From NCBI RefSeq assembly GCF_002419965.1, contig NZ_DIHC01000028.1:175462-227634 (forward strand): a DNA stretch of 52,173 bases, read 5' to 3'. Of this stretch, positions 7,673 to 16,939 are shown one piece after another; position 1 is the first letter of the stretch; each line of letters starts with the position of its first letter. The position numbers and the translations under genes were made by a program. This stretch comes from Pseudomonas sp. UBA5706 (GTDB lineage Bacteria; Pseudomonadota; Gammaproteobacteria; Pseudomonadales; Pseudomonadaceae). A model generated the notes under the pieces. The model saw only the letters and a program-made list of their open reading frames with translations, searched no databases and had not been told where the DNA came from.

Positions 7673-8824
7673 TCAAGCCAGTCGCTTGACCTGCATTGCC
7701 TCAACCGCCTGCGCAAACCGCGGGGCTGTCCAGCGCTCCTGCACGGCCTGCTCCAGCACCTGTTGCCCGGTTTGCGGCGCCATGCCGTGCAGGGGCGGGT
7801 CAGTATCCAGATTGGTCGGAAACGAATAGCCGTCGGCACTCATCGCAATCACCGCCTGCAACCCCTGCTCGTCCAGTTCGCCGTGCTCAACACGTTTGAG
7901 CAACGGTGGATACAGCGCCAGCATCATGCGTTCGCGGTTGACGGTTTCCATGGGTTTGCCGAATGCCGAGGATATCTGCAGCAGGTTGGCGATGCGGTAT
8001 TGATCGGCCGTTCGGTTGGTGCCTGCCGCATGGAATAGCCCCGGGTTGAAGAACAGCAGATCGCCCTTGTTTAGCGGCAGCTGAACGGCTTGTTCGTCGA
8101 AGTAATCGATGAAACGCTGATCGCGCCAGGCCAGATAGCCCGGCTCATAAAGTTGCGAGTATGGCAAAAGCAGGGTCGGCCCCGTTTCCAGCGGCATGTC
8201 GGTATGGGCCACGGCGCCTTGCAGGGTCAGGTTCTGCGACAGGCGATGCAGCGGCAGCGGGAAACGCGCAGCCACTTCATCACGTTGAAAACCCAGGTGG
8301 TAATCGCGATGGGGTTGCTGCGCCTGTCCGCCCGGCGTCACCACATTGACCTGCGCCGTGGCCTGGAAATACGGTCCCAGCCAGGCCTCGGCCAGCAACC
8401 CGAGCAATGGGTTGGCGTAGTACTCGATGAACGAATCCGGCGAACGCTCGGCGACCTTCTGCAATGAATTCCAGATTCGCTGATTGGCCCCGGCCTTGGC
8501 GAAGTGATCGGCACGCGCCACATTCGCTGCCTCCTCGGCGAGGATCTGCCGAAACACCTCGCTATGCCGGTCGATCACCGCCGGATCAGCGTAAGCCTGA
8601 CGCACCACCAGCACCCCGGGACCGTCGCGAAACAGGCCGTGCAGCTCGCTCATCAGTTCGACGCGATGCTGTTGCATGGCGCTGCGCAGCGTCTCTGCGT
8701 GATAGATCACCACCCGGCTGAGCACTTCCTGCGCATGGGGGTAGTCAGCGACGTTCACCGGCTGTTCGCACAGCGCGGCGAAGGCTTGAACGTCGATTTC
8801 TGCCGCGCTGGCGAACAGGCTCAC
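7673..8824 (-). CDS. Phytanoyl-CoA dioxygenase (PhyH) family protein
   Basis: A 383-residue Fe(II)/2-oxoglutarate oxygenase. Iron ligands are visible as H172-x-D174 in QQPHRDYHLGF and the distal H265 in GLFHAAGTNRT, with R271 as the likely 2-oxoglutarate carboxylate anchor. The start is GTG at 8824, overlapping the stop of the upstream SDR gene by four bases (GTGA), so the two are co-translated. PhyH enzymes hydroxylate small molecules, often next to a carboxylate or amine. In this setting it probably oxidises a pathway intermediate, with the SDR acting on the alcohol formed. Substrate unknown. Confidence 0.82.
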   Translation of the reverse strand: MSLFASAAEIDVQAFAALCEQPVNVADYPHAQEVLSRVVIYHAETLRSAMQQHRVELMSELHGLFRDGPGVLVVRQAYADPAVIDRHSEVFRQILAEEAANVARADHFAKAGANQRIWNSLQKVAERSPDSFIEYYANPLLGLLAEAWLGPYFQATAQVNVVTPGGQAQQPHRDYHLGFQRDEVAARFPLPLHRLSQNLTLQGAVAHTDMPLETGPTLLLPYSQLYEPGYLAWRDQRFIDYFDEQAVQLPLNKGDLLFFNPGLFHAAGTNRTADQYRIANLLQISSAFGKPMETVNRERMMLALYPPLLKRVEHGELDEQGLQAVIAMSADGYSFPTNLDTDPPLHGMAPQTGQQVLEQAVQERWTAPRFAQAVEAMQVKRLA

Positions 8825-9678
8825 TGGCCTGCTCCGGTCACCCCGTTCAGGGTCAGCGGCGCATCAGGGCGCGGTGTGGATCCGTCGCCGCAGCCCATGA
8901 TGCCCTGCTCCATGTCGATGACCGATCCGGTGGTCATGCCCGACTGCTCGGACAAGAGATAGGCGACGCTGTTGGCCACTTCCTGGGGTTTGAGCAGCCG
9001 GCCGAACGGCGCTTGCGCCTCGGCGCGCTGCAGCCAGCCGTCATCGGCACCGTGGTACTGGCGCTGGATCTGGTCTTCGTGAGGGGTGTCCATCCAGCCG
9101 ATGTTCAGGCCATTGACCCGAATCCGGTTGCGCAAGGTGCTGAACGCCACGTTTTTGGTCAGAACCGCCAGCGCGCCCTTGGACGCCGCGTAGGCCGTCA
9201 GGAACGACTGGCCGCCGTGCCCGGATACGCTGAGGATGCTGACGATAGAGCCCTCAACGTGAGTGGCGATCATCAACTTGATGCATTCCTGCATGAGGAA
9301 GAACGGCGCTTTGACATTCACGGCGAAGAGGCGGTCGAACAGCTCCGGCGAGGTGTCGATGATGCTGCCACGGTCGGACATCCCCGCGCAGTTGACCAGC
9401 CCATGAACGGTGCCGAAGTGCGCTTCGGCCGCTGCGACGACCCGGCGGCAGTCCTCGACATTTTCCATATCGGCCTCAACGAAAAATGCCTGGCAGTCCA
9501 GTTCGGCCAGTTGCCGAACCTGCTGCTCACCCTTGTCCCGGCTGCGTCCACAGATGATCAGGCCCGCGGCGCCGCGTCTGGCCAGGGTCTGTGCAACGGC
9601 GGCACCCAGCCCTTGGGTGCTGCCGGTGACGACAAAGTATTGGCCCGTGAACGAGGTGGAAAGATCTAGACCTGACAT
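8821..9678 (-). CDS. Short-chain dehydrogenase/reductase
   Basis: A 285-residue SDR with the cofactor motif TGSTQGLG (residues 18-25), NCAG (97-100 region), and the catalytic Ser near 150, Y163 and K167 in YAASK. AGGAGAAGGGC stands right before the ATG at 9678, which rejects the longer upstream frame. It leads the two-gene SDR-PhyH operon, and an 18-bp perfect palindrome at 9728-9745 sits just upstream. It should interconvert an alcohol and a ketone with NAD(P); the residue pattern CGRSRDKG after strand 2 would favour NADP(H), a weak inference. Confidence 0.88.
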   Translation of the reverse strand: MSGLDLSTSFTGQYFVVTGSTQGLGAAVAQTLARRGAAGLIICGRSRDKGEQQVRQLAELDCQAFFVEADMENVEDCRRVVAAAEAHFGTVHGLVNCAGMSDRGSIIDTSPELFDRLFAVNVKAPFFLMQECIKLMIATHVEGSIVSILSVSGHGGQSFLTAYAASKGALAVLTKNVAFSTLRNRIRVNGLNIGWMDTPHEDQIQRQYHGADDGWLQRAEAQAPFGRLLKPQEVANSVAYLLSEQSGMTTGSVIDMEQGIMGCGDGSTPRPDAPLTLNGVTGAGQ

Positions 9679-9727
9679 GCCCTTCTCCTGCTTTTGTTGT
9701 TTTTGGCTGCGGATGATCGTCGCCACA

Positions 9728-9745
9728 ATAGAATTTAAATTCTAT
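9728..9745. promoter_or_regulatory. 18-bp perfect palindrome, probable LacI-type operator
   Basis: ATAGAATTTAAATTCTAT reads the same on both strands. It lies between the divergent SDR gene (start 9678) and LacI-type regulator (start 9842), 50 bp before the former and about 97 bp before the latter. Length, symmetry and place fit a regulator-binding site, most simply for the adjacent LacI protein acting on both directions. The A/T centre is not the usual CG centre of LacI operators. Confidence 0.6.
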
Positions 9746-9841
9746 CTGTACAACGAATGGAACAGAGACTAGCATTGCGCTCACCTCACAGAGACCCGAA
9801 TCGACCTCAACAAGACCTCAATCACAGGCTAAGGGGATTGG

Positions 9842-10867
9842 ATGCTCGACCGCGCCAGACGTTTTTCCATCAAGCAGATCGCCGCTCAGGCTAGCGTCAG
9901 CAAAGCAACTGTCGATCGTGTGCTGCACGCGCGGGGCAGCGTGCATTACCAGACCCACAGGCGTATCCAGCAAGCCCTGGAAGAACTCGAAGCCCAGGAG
10001 AAATCAGGCCCGGCAATGGGTCGTACCTTTCACATCGACATCGTGCTGCACACCCCCAAACGTTTCAGCGACGCGGTACAGGAGGCCATCCACGCACAAC
10101 TGGGCAGCCTGGCACCGTTTCGCATCTTCCCGCGTTTTCATCTGTATCAAGAGATCGACACCCAGCAGATGAGCGACCTGATCCTGCGTTGCATGGACAA
10201 GGGCAGCCAGGGGCTGATTCTCAAGGCCGCCGATGAACCGCCGATCAACGAGGCGGTGGATCAGGTAACGGCGTCGGGGGTGCCGGTGGTGACCCTGGTT
10301 TCCGACCTGCCGCAGAGCGAGCGCATCGGCTATATCGGCATGGACAATCGCACCGCCGGGCAGACCGCCGCCTACCTGATGTCGCGCTGGCTGGACAAGG
10401 ACGCGCAAGACGTTGCAGTGGTCATCGGCAGCGAGTTGTTTCGCGGCGAGGAGGAGCGCGAAATGGGTTTCCGTACCTGGCTGCGCAGCCGTGCGCCGCA
10501 CTTGCGCGTGATCGACATCAGCGGTGGCATGGGGGTGTATGGGCCGACCCTCGAACGCGTGAGCCAGGCAGTGCAGGCCTACCCTTCGATCAAGGCCATC
10601 TACAGCGTCGGCGGCGGCAATCGCGCCATTGTCGATGCGTTCGCCGCCCTGAACCGGCCGCTTGCGGTGTTCATCGGCCACGATCTGGACCAGGAAAACC
10701 GCCAACTGCTGGCCGAAGAAAAGATTGCCGCCCTCATCGATCACAACCTGCAGGTCGACGCACGCCATGCGTTTCTGCACATCCTGCAATTCCATCGGCT
10801 GTGCAAGGTCGATCCGATTCCTGCATCGCCGGTGCAGATCGTCACCCCGTTCAACCTGGCGCACTGA
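9842..10867 (+). CDS. LacI family transcriptional regulator (second paralogue)
   Basis: A 341-residue regulator with the DNA-binding helices at residues 8-32 (FSIKQIAAQASVSKATVDRVLHARGSV) and a sugar-binding-protein-like effector domain (DNRTAGQTAAYLMSRW, IYSVGGGNRAIVDAF). AAGGGGAT precedes the ATG. It parallels the regulator at 6539 in both halves, including the TVDRVL recognition region, so the two probably arose by duplication and may bind related operators. It is 62 bp upstream of the Gfo/Idh/MocA gene on the same strand and likely co-transcribed with it, and divergent from the SDR-PhyH pair. Confidence 0.88.
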   Translation: MLDRARRFSIKQIAAQASVSKATVDRVLHARGSVHYQTHRRIQQALEELEAQEKSGPAMGRTFHIDIVLHTPKRFSDAVQEAIHAQLGSLAPFRIFPRFHLYQEIDTQQMSDLILRCMDKGSQGLILKAADEPPINEAVDQVTASGVPVVTLVSDLPQSERIGYIGMDNRTAGQTAAYLMSRWLDKDAQDVAVVIGSELFRGEEEREMGFRTWLRSRAPHLRVIDISGGMGVYGPTLERVSQAVQAYPSIKAIYSVGGGNRAIVDAFAALNRPLAVFIGHDLDQENRQLLAEEKIAALIDHNLQVDARHAFLHILQFHRLCKVDPIPASPVQIVTPFNLAH

Positions 10868-10929
10868 AGACCTTTGTCAATCAACCGTCGCCCCGACAAA
10901 CCCCACAAGAACAATCCCAGGAGTTCCCC

Positions 10930-11928
10930 ATGCTACGTATCGCAGTCCTCGGCGCAGGCCGCATCGCTAACATCCACGCCGCCAACGTCGCGGCCAACCC
11001 CGATGTGCAACTGTCGGTGATCGCCGACCCCTGGCGCGAAGGCGTCGACAAACTGGCGGCCCGACTGGGGTGCAAGGCTGCTTACGATTGCGCGCAAGCC
11101 ATCGAACGGGATGACGTCGACGCCGTGGTCATCGGTACCCACACCGACACCCACATCGACTACATGCTGCGGGCAGTCAAGCTGGGCAAGCCGGTGCTCT
11201 GCGAGAAACCGATCGATCTGGATTTCACCAAAGCCGCCAGAGCGGTGGAAGAGGTCGAACGGCTCAACGGCAGGGTCATGCTGGGGTTCAATCGTCGCTT
11301 CGATCCCGACACACTGCAGATGCGCAAAGCCATTGCCCGAGGTGACATCGGTGAGGTGCGTCAGGTGGTGATCTCCAGTCGCGATCCGGGCCTGGCGTCG
11401 CTGGACAACCTCAAGCACTCCGGCGGCATCTTCCGGGACATGACCATTCATGACTTCGACACGGCGCGCACCCTGCTCGGGGAAGAGCCGGTCGAGGTCT
11501 TTGCCATGGCCAGCCGACTGGTCGAGCCTGCCCTGGCCCAACTGGACGACCATGACAGCGTGATGGTCCTGCTGCGCACCGCCTCGGGCAAGCAGTGCCA
11601 CATCAACTGCTGCCGCGAAGCGGTGTATGGCTATGACCAGCGCCTGGAAGTGTTCGGCGCCAAGGGCATGATCCTCAACGACAACCATCGGCCCAGCACC
11701 GTGCGCAGCTACAGCGCGACCCAGACCGAAGTGCGTGAGCCGTTGGAAAATTTTTTCCTGGAGCGCTATGCCGACTCCTATCGCAACGAACTCAACCAGT
11801 TCATCGATGCGGTGAACGCCGGTCAGCCCCTGCCAACCAACGCACGCGACGGATTGCAAGCATTGCACCTGGCCAACTGCGCGTTGGAGTCGATCAAGAC
11901 CGCACGGGCGGTAAAGGTCGAGTTGTAA
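10930..11928 (+). CDS. Gfo/Idh/MocA family dehydrogenase (inositol 2-dehydrogenase-like)
   Basis: A 332-residue NAD(P)-dependent oxidoreductase. The Rossmann motif GAGRIA is at residues 8-13, the family hallmark EKP at 92-94 (CEKPIDLD), and the C-terminal domain holds GGIFRDMTIHDFD with the catalytic-type Asp and His. The ATG follows AGGAG. Length and motifs match myo-inositol 2-dehydrogenase (IolG) and MocA. It should oxidise a cyclitol or sugar hydroxyl to a ketone with NAD. The clear terminator at 11983-12034 closes this unit. Inositol specificity is suggested by family only. Confidence 0.85.
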   Translation: MLRIAVLGAGRIANIHAANVAANPDVQLSVIADPWREGVDKLAARLGCKAAYDCAQAIERDDVDAVVIGTHTDTHIDYMLRAVKLGKPVLCEKPIDLDFTKAARAVEEVERLNGRVMLGFNRRFDPDTLQMRKAIARGDIGEVRQVVISSRDPGLASLDNLKHSGGIFRDMTIHDFDTARTLLGEEPVEVFAMASRLVEPALAQLDDHDSVMVLLRTASGKQCHINCCREAVYGYDQRLEVFGAKGMILNDNHRPSTVRSYSATQTEVREPLENFFLERYADSYRNELNQFIDAVNAGQPLPTNARDGLQALHLANCALESIKTARAVKVEL

Positions 11929-11982
11929 CCGAACACCGCTCGCAGTGCAGTCCATTTGCCTGGCGTAAGCGGTCTGTTCTGC

Positions 11983-12034
11983 AAAAAGATCGGGCTTGAG
12001 GCGCGCTGTGCTACGCCCTGCGCCCGATTTTTTT
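11983..12034 (+). terminator. Rho-independent terminator after the Gfo/Idh/MocA gene
   Basis: Arms ATCGGGC (11989-11995) and GCCCGAT (12022-12028), extended inside by AGGCG/CGCCCT, followed by a run of seven T. It ends the LacI-dehydrogenase unit and separates it from the chemoreceptor gene. Confidence 0.8.
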
Positions 12035-12195
12035 ATTTGGATGTCAGCCCTCAATTCAGAGGCAACCGGAACCATCCCGGACAGATAGTGTCAGTTTGAT
12101 ATCATGAGCGCGACACCTTGTAGATATGCAAGCCCCTGAGGAGGCTAGTCACGTCGCGCAGCTCCACACACCGACACTTAATGATGGGCAATCCA

Positions 12196-13782
12196 ATGTT
12201 TCGATCAATCACACAGCTGCTGGGAAATATCACCGTCAGAGCAAAACTGACCCTGGGGTTTTCAACCGTGCTGGCATTAACCCTCCTGATCGCCTATACC
12301 GGCTGGCACGGGCTCTCGTCCCTCGGCGAGCGCGGGAACAAACTGATCACCATTGCAAAGCTCAACGAGCAGGTCCGGGACATGCGCATCAACCGCCTGT
12401 TGTTCGCCCTCAAGGCGGATGGCGAGCACGCGACGGCGGTCACCCAGGCAGCCAATATCGCTGAGCGCCAGATCACGGAGATCCGTGCACAACTTAAAAC
12501 GCCTGAAAGTCAGCGCTGGCTGGATCAGGCTGAGCGGGCCTTAGATCAATATCGTGGCCATTTCAATGATTTCTCCCGGGCGATCAGCACGCCGGACGGT
12601 GAAGGGAAATCGCTGCAGGTGCAGGATGCCTTGAACGTCGACATCGCTTCTTTGCTTGAGGCCAGCAAGCAATTGGCTGCCCGACAGAGCACCCAGCGCG
12701 ACGAAGACATCCGTCATGCCAACCTCCTATTGAGCGGCGCCACGGGCCTGGCGTTGTTGCTCGGTATTCTTGCGGCGTGGCTGATCACCCGGCTGATTGT
12801 CGGTCCGCTCATGCAGACCGTTCAGGCGGCCGAGCGGGTTGCCGATGGCGATCTCAGCCAAGACCTGAGCGTGACGCGCCGGGATGAACTGGGCCAGCTT
12901 CAAGCCAGCATGCAACGCATGACCGGCAGCCTGCGCGGGGTCATCGGAGGCATCCGCGATGGCGTGACGCAGATTGCCAGTGCGGCCGAAGAACTGTCCG
13001 CAGTCACTGAGCAGACCAGTGCCGGCGTCAACAGCCAGAAGGTTGAAACCGATCAGGTGGCCACTGCCATGAATGAGATGGCCGCCACGGTGCAAGAGGT
13101 GGCCCGTAATGCCGAGCAGGCTTCGCAAGCCGCCGTGAATTCCAGCAATGACGCTCGCAACAGCGACGACGTGGTGGCTCAGGCCATGACCCAGATCGAA
13201 CGTTTGGCCACCGAAGTCGGCAATTCTACCGACGCCATGGCACAGCTGAAGCTTGAGAGCGACAAGATCGGCACCGTGCTGGACGTGATCAAATCCGTGG
13301 CGCAACAGACCAACCTGTTGGCGCTCAACGCCGCCATCGAGGCCGCACGAGCGGGTGAAGCCGGACTCGGGTTTGCCGTGGTGGCCGACGAGGTACGCAG
13401 CCTGGCGCAGAGGACTCAGGCCTCCACCGAGGAGATCGAGGGTTTAATTGGCGGTTTGAAAAACGGCACCCAACAGGTTGCCGACACGCTGGATAACAGC
13501 CGGACCCTGGCCGACAGCAGCGTAGAACTAAGCCGCCGCGCTGGCACTTCGTTGCTGAATATCAGCCAGTCTGTTTCAGCGATCGAGGGCATGAACCAGC
13601 AGATCGCCGCCGCCGCCGAACAGCAGGCTGCAGTGGCAGATGAAATCAATCGCAGCGTACTGAACGTGCGTGACATTTCAGAGCAGACGTCTGCCGCGAG
13701 TAAGGAAACGGCTGCGTCCAGTATCGAACTGGCGCGGCTTGGCGTGCATCTGCACGGGCTGGTCAGTGCTTTCAAGGTCTGA
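12196..13782 (+). CDS. Methyl-accepting chemotaxis protein
   Basis: A 528-residue chemoreceptor: first membrane segment at about residues 20-38 (FSTVLALTLLIAYTGW), a periplasmic helical domain of roughly 140 residues in 4HB style, second membrane segment near 180-200 (ATGLALLLGILAAWLI), a HAMP domain (VADGDLSQDLSVTRRDELGQL) and the cytoplasmic signalling coiled coil whose hairpin tip reads IKSVAQQTNLLALNAAIEAARAGE. Upstream in-frame ATGs at 12181 and 12184 are possible; MFRSITQLL looks like the usual N terminus. It is flanked by terminators, so it is a single gene. The ligand is unknown; closeness to the catabolic island is only suggestive. Confidence 0.92.
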   Translation: MFRSITQLLGNITVRAKLTLGFSTVLALTLLIAYTGWHGLSSLGERGNKLITIAKLNEQVRDMRINRLLFALKADGEHATAVTQAANIAERQITEIRAQLKTPESQRWLDQAERALDQYRGHFNDFSRAISTPDGEGKSLQVQDALNVDIASLLEASKQLAARQSTQRDEDIRHANLLLSGATGLALLLGILAAWLITRLIVGPLMQTVQAAERVADGDLSQDLSVTRRDELGQLQASMQRMTGSLRGVIGGIRDGVTQIASAAEELSAVTEQTSAGVNSQKVETDQVATAMNEMAATVQEVARNAEQASQAAVNSSNDARNSDDVVAQAMTQIERLATEVGNSTDAMAQLKLESDKIGTVLDVIKSVAQQTNLLALNAAIEAARAGEAGLGFAVVADEVRSLAQRTQASTEEIEGLIGGLKNGTQQVADTLDNSRTLADSSVELSRRAGTSLLNISQSVSAIEGMNQQIAAAAEQQAAVADEINRSVLNVRDISEQTSAASKETAASSIELARLGVHLHGLVSAFKV

Positions 13783-13795
13783 TCGCAGAAGCCGA

Positions 13796-13823
13796 GCGCA
13801 GCCATACAGCGGTATGGCTGCGC
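13796..13823. terminator. Hairpin between convergent chemoreceptor and dnaE2 genes
   Basis: A perfect 12-bp stem, GCGCAGCCATAC (13796-13807) against GTATGGCTGCGC (13812-13823), with a 4-base loop. There is no T run on either side, but its position between two converging genes fits a shared transcription end or mRNA 3' stabiliser. Confidence 0.55.
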
Positions 13824-13834
13824 CATGCAGATGC

Positions 13835-16800
13835 TCACCTGAAATCCCGGCTGCGCACATCAAGACCTGTGAGCAGCGGGGTCAGGTCGAACAGGCGTTG
13901 CGCGATGATATGGCGCACGCCTTTCTGGTATTCGAACTTGCCGAACACCTGCATCAATTGCGAACCCACCAATACCTTGCGCTGACGCTCGGCCAGGTCG
14001 CGCCAGACCACAACGTTGATCATGCCGTGCTCGTCCTCCAGAGTGACGAAAGTGACCCCACTGGCCGTGCCGGGCCGCTGCCTGCCGACCACCAGTCCGG
14101 CGACGCTGAAGTTGCGCCCGTGCTCTTCACCCAGCAAATCCTTTGAGCTGCGAAAGCGCTTGGCCGCCAGTTTGTTGCGCAGCAAAGACAAGGGATGCGG
14201 GCCCAGCGTGGTGCCCAGGGTGTCGTAATCGGCCATCAGATCCTGCGACACGCTGGGCAGCGGCAATGCCACCTGTGCTTCTTCGGCGAAGCAGTCATCA
14301 CCAAACATCGGCCGTTGCACCTCGACCCCGGCCATTTCCCATCGCGCACGATGACGATGGCCCACCAGCCCGCGCAAGGCGCCGGAATCGGCCAGCGACG
14401 CCCGCGCCCGGTTGTCCAGGTCGGCGCGTATGCACAGGTCGGTCACGTCCTTGAATTCTCGTTGCTGGCGGGCGTGTTCGATGCGTCGCGCGTCCTCCTC
14501 GCGAAAGCCGCGAATCATGCGCATGCCCATGCGTATCGCCAGGTTCTGCGTGTAGTCGCGGCCTGCTACCGGCTCCAGCGAGCAATCCCAGTCGCTGTAA
14601 CGTATGTCGACCGGATGCACATCGATTTGGTGGCGGCGAGCGTCCTGCAACAACTGGTCAGGGCTGTAGAAACCCATGGGCCAGCTGTTGATCAGGGCGC
14701 ATGTGAAGGCTGCCGGTTCGTGGCATTTGAGCCAGCAACTGGCGTAGGTCAGCAAGGCGAAACTGGCGGCGTGGGATTCGGGGAAACCATAGCTGCCGAA
14801 GCCTTTGATCTGTTCGAAGATACGTGTGATGAAGTCTTCAGGATAATCGTTGGCCTTCATTCGGGTCGCCAGCCGTTCCTTGTGCGGCTCCAGCCCGCCG
14901 TGGCGTTTCCACGCAGCCATTGAACGGCGCAACTGATCCGCTTCGCCCGGTGTGTAGTTCGCCGCAATGATGGCCACCTCCATCACCTGCTCCTGAAACA
15001 GCGGCACGCCCAGGGTTCGCTCGAATACCTTTTTGAGGCGGGGCGGGTACGTGATGGGCTCCTCTCCATTCCGGCGGCGCAAGTACGGATGCACCATGTC
15101 GCCCTGGATCGGCCCCGGCCGCACGATGGCGACCTCAATCACCAGGTCATAAAACGTCTGGGGTTTAAGCCGTGGCAGCATCGACATTTGCGCCCGGGAT
15201 TCGATCTGGAACACGCCGATGGTGTCGGCACGGCTGATCATGTCGTAGGTGGCTTTGTCTTCGCTGGGGATGCTGGCAATGGTCAGGTCACAGCCGCGAT
15301 ATCGGGTGACCAGATCGAAGGTGCGGCGCAGTGCACTGAGCATTCCAAGGGCCAGAATATCGACCTTGAGCAGGCCGACCAGATCCAGGTCATCCTTGTC
15401 CCACTGAATGATGGTGCGGTCGGCCATGGCTGCGTTTTCCACCGGCACCAGGGTCTCCAATGGGTGTTCGGAAATCACAAATCCGCCGGGGTGCTGCGAC
15501 AGATGCCGGGGGAAACCGATCAACTCCCCAGCCAGGGTCAGGACCCGGCGCAACACCGGACTGTCGGGCTCGAAGCCACACTCACGCAGGCGCTCGGCGG
15601 GCGGCAGATTGTCGGTCCAGCGTCCACACGCATCAGCCAGCGCGTTGATCTGATCGGGCGGCAGACCGAGTACCCGCGCCACATCGCGCAGGGCCCCGGC
15701 GCCGTGATAGGTGCTGGCTACGGCGGTGAGCGCTGCCCTGCCCCGGCCATACCGGCGGAATACGTATTGCAACACTTCTTCGCGCCGTTCGTGCTCGAAA
15801 TCGACGTCGATGTCCGGTGGCTCGTTGCGCTCCTCGGAGATGAAACGCGCGAACAGCAAATTGCCCTTGCCGTTGGCCGGGTCCAGTTCGGTGATGCCCA
15901 AGGCGAAACAAACGGTCGAGTTGGCTGCCGAGCCGCGTCCCTGGCACAGGATCGCCTGTTCTCTGGCGAAGCGAACGATGTCGTGAACGGTGAGGAAGTA
16001 ACTCTCGTATTCCTTTTTGCCAATGATCCCCAACTCATACTCGATATTCTGCCGGGCTATTTCAGGGATGCCGTTCGGCCAGCGTTTGCGCGCGCCCTCT
16101 TCGGTCAGATGACGCAACCAGCTGCTCGGGGTATGTGCGGCCGGTACCAGTTCCCGGGGGTACTCGTAACGCAACTGGCTCAGGTCGAACGTGCAGCGCC
16201 GGGCGATGGTCAGGGTTTGCTGGAGTAAGTCTGCCGGGTAGAGATCGGCGAGTAGCGCGCGCGGGCGCAGATGCCGCTCGCCATTGGCAAACAGCCGGTG
16301 ACCGGCTTCGGCCACGGTGGTGTGATGACGGATTGCAGTCATGGTGTCCTGCAACGCACGCCGTCCGCGAGCGTGCATGTGCACGTCGCCGCTGGCCACG
16401 GGGCGAATGTCCAGTTGTCGGGCCAGCGCCAGAAGCTTCAAGAGACGTTTCTGGTCGTCCGGACCACAATGCAGCTGCACGCTCAACCAGAGATCCGGGC
16501 CGAAGACTTCCCGAAGCCACAGGCCCTGCGCCTGCAGAACTGCGTCAGGCTGCTGCAGATCAGGCACCCATAACGCTAGCAGCCCGGCGACAGGTGGCTG
16601 GAAGTCTTCTCGCAACACGCGGTACTCGCCCTTCTTGCTGCGCCGTCGTGCCTGGGTGATCAAGCGGCACAAGGCCTGATAGCCGGCCAGATTCTCCACC
16701 AGCAAGACCAGCTTCGGCCCGTCTTCAAGGGTCATTTCACTGCCAATGATCAAGGGCAGTTCGCACTCCCTGGCGGCCTGCCACGCACGCACGATGCCCG

Positions 16801-16939
16801 CCAGCGTGCATTCATCGGTGACCGCCAAGGCCTGATAGCCATGCAGTTTCGCCCGCTCGAACAGCTCCTTGGCGCTGGATGCCCCCCGTTGAAAACTGAA
16901 ATTGGACAGGCAGTGCAGCTCGGCGTAGTCACCACTCAT
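13835..16939 (-). CDS. dnaE2: Error-prone DNA polymerase DnaE2 (ImuC)
   Basis: A 1034-residue C-family polymerase alpha subunit. The N-terminal PHP domain begins ELHCLSNFSFQRGAS, followed by the polymerase palm with PPDIDVDFEHERREEVLQYV, which carries catalytic Asp residues, the finger region (FQEQVMEVAI, GFPESHAASFALLTY) and a C-terminal OB-fold segment (VAGLVVGRQRPGTASGVTFVTLEDE). The length, the Phe/Ser-containing PHP start and the gene order mark it as DnaE2 rather than replicative DnaE. Start ATG overlaps the stop of imuB (ATGA, 16939-16936). It performs translesion, mutagenic DNA synthesis with ImuA and ImuB under SOS-type control. Confidence 0.95.
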   Translation of the reverse strand: MSGDYAELHCLSNFSFQRGASSAKELFERAKLHGYQALAVTDECTLAGIVRAWQAARECELPLIIGSEMTLEDGPKLVLLVENLAGYQALCRLITQARRRSKKGEYRVLREDFQPPVAGLLALWVPDLQQPDAVLQAQGLWLREVFGPDLWLSVQLHCGPDDQKRLLKLLALARQLDIRPVASGDVHMHARGRRALQDTMTAIRHHTTVAEAGHRLFANGERHLRPRALLADLYPADLLQQTLTIARRCTFDLSQLRYEYPRELVPAAHTPSSWLRHLTEEGARKRWPNGIPEIARQNIEYELGIIGKKEYESYFLTVHDIVRFAREQAILCQGRGSAANSTVCFALGITELDPANGKGNLLFARFISEERNEPPDIDVDFEHERREEVLQYVFRRYGRGRAALTAVASTYHGAGALRDVARVLGLPPDQINALADACGRWTDNLPPAERLRECGFEPDSPVLRRVLTLAGELIGFPRHLSQHPGGFVISEHPLETLVPVENAAMADRTIIQWDKDDLDLVGLLKVDILALGMLSALRRTFDLVTRYRGCDLTIASIPSEDKATYDMISRADTIGVFQIESRAQMSMLPRLKPQTFYDLVIEVAIVRPGPIQGDMVHPYLRRRNGEEPITYPPRLKKVFERTLGVPLFQEQVMEVAIIAANYTPGEADQLRRSMAAWKRHGGLEPHKERLATRMKANDYPEDFITRIFEQIKGFGSYGFPESHAASFALLTYASCWLKCHEPAAFTCALINSWPMGFYSPDQLLQDARRHQIDVHPVDIRYSDWDCSLEPVAGRDYTQNLAIRMGMRMIRGFREEDARRIEHARQQREFKDVTDLCIRADLDNRARASLADSGALRGLVGHRHRARWEMAGVEVQRPMFGDDCFAEEAQVALPLPSVSQDLMADYDTLGTTLGPHPLSLLRNKLAAKRFRSSKDLLGEEHGRNFSVAGLVVGRQRPGTASGVTFVTLEDEHGMINVVVWRDLAERQRKVLVGSQLMQVFGKFEYQKGVRHIIAQRLFDLTPLLTGLDVRSRDFR

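Noticed and set aside
10933..12075. 380-codon minus-strand ORF opposite the Gfo/Idh/MocA gene
   Set aside because: Antisense shadow; the dehydrogenase has all motifs and a good ribosome site.
14195..16228. Long plus-strand ORFs (242 and 379 codons) inside dnaE2
   Set aside because: Shadows of the GC-rich dnaE2 frame; no domains, no ribosome sites, and dnaE2 is intact over its full length.
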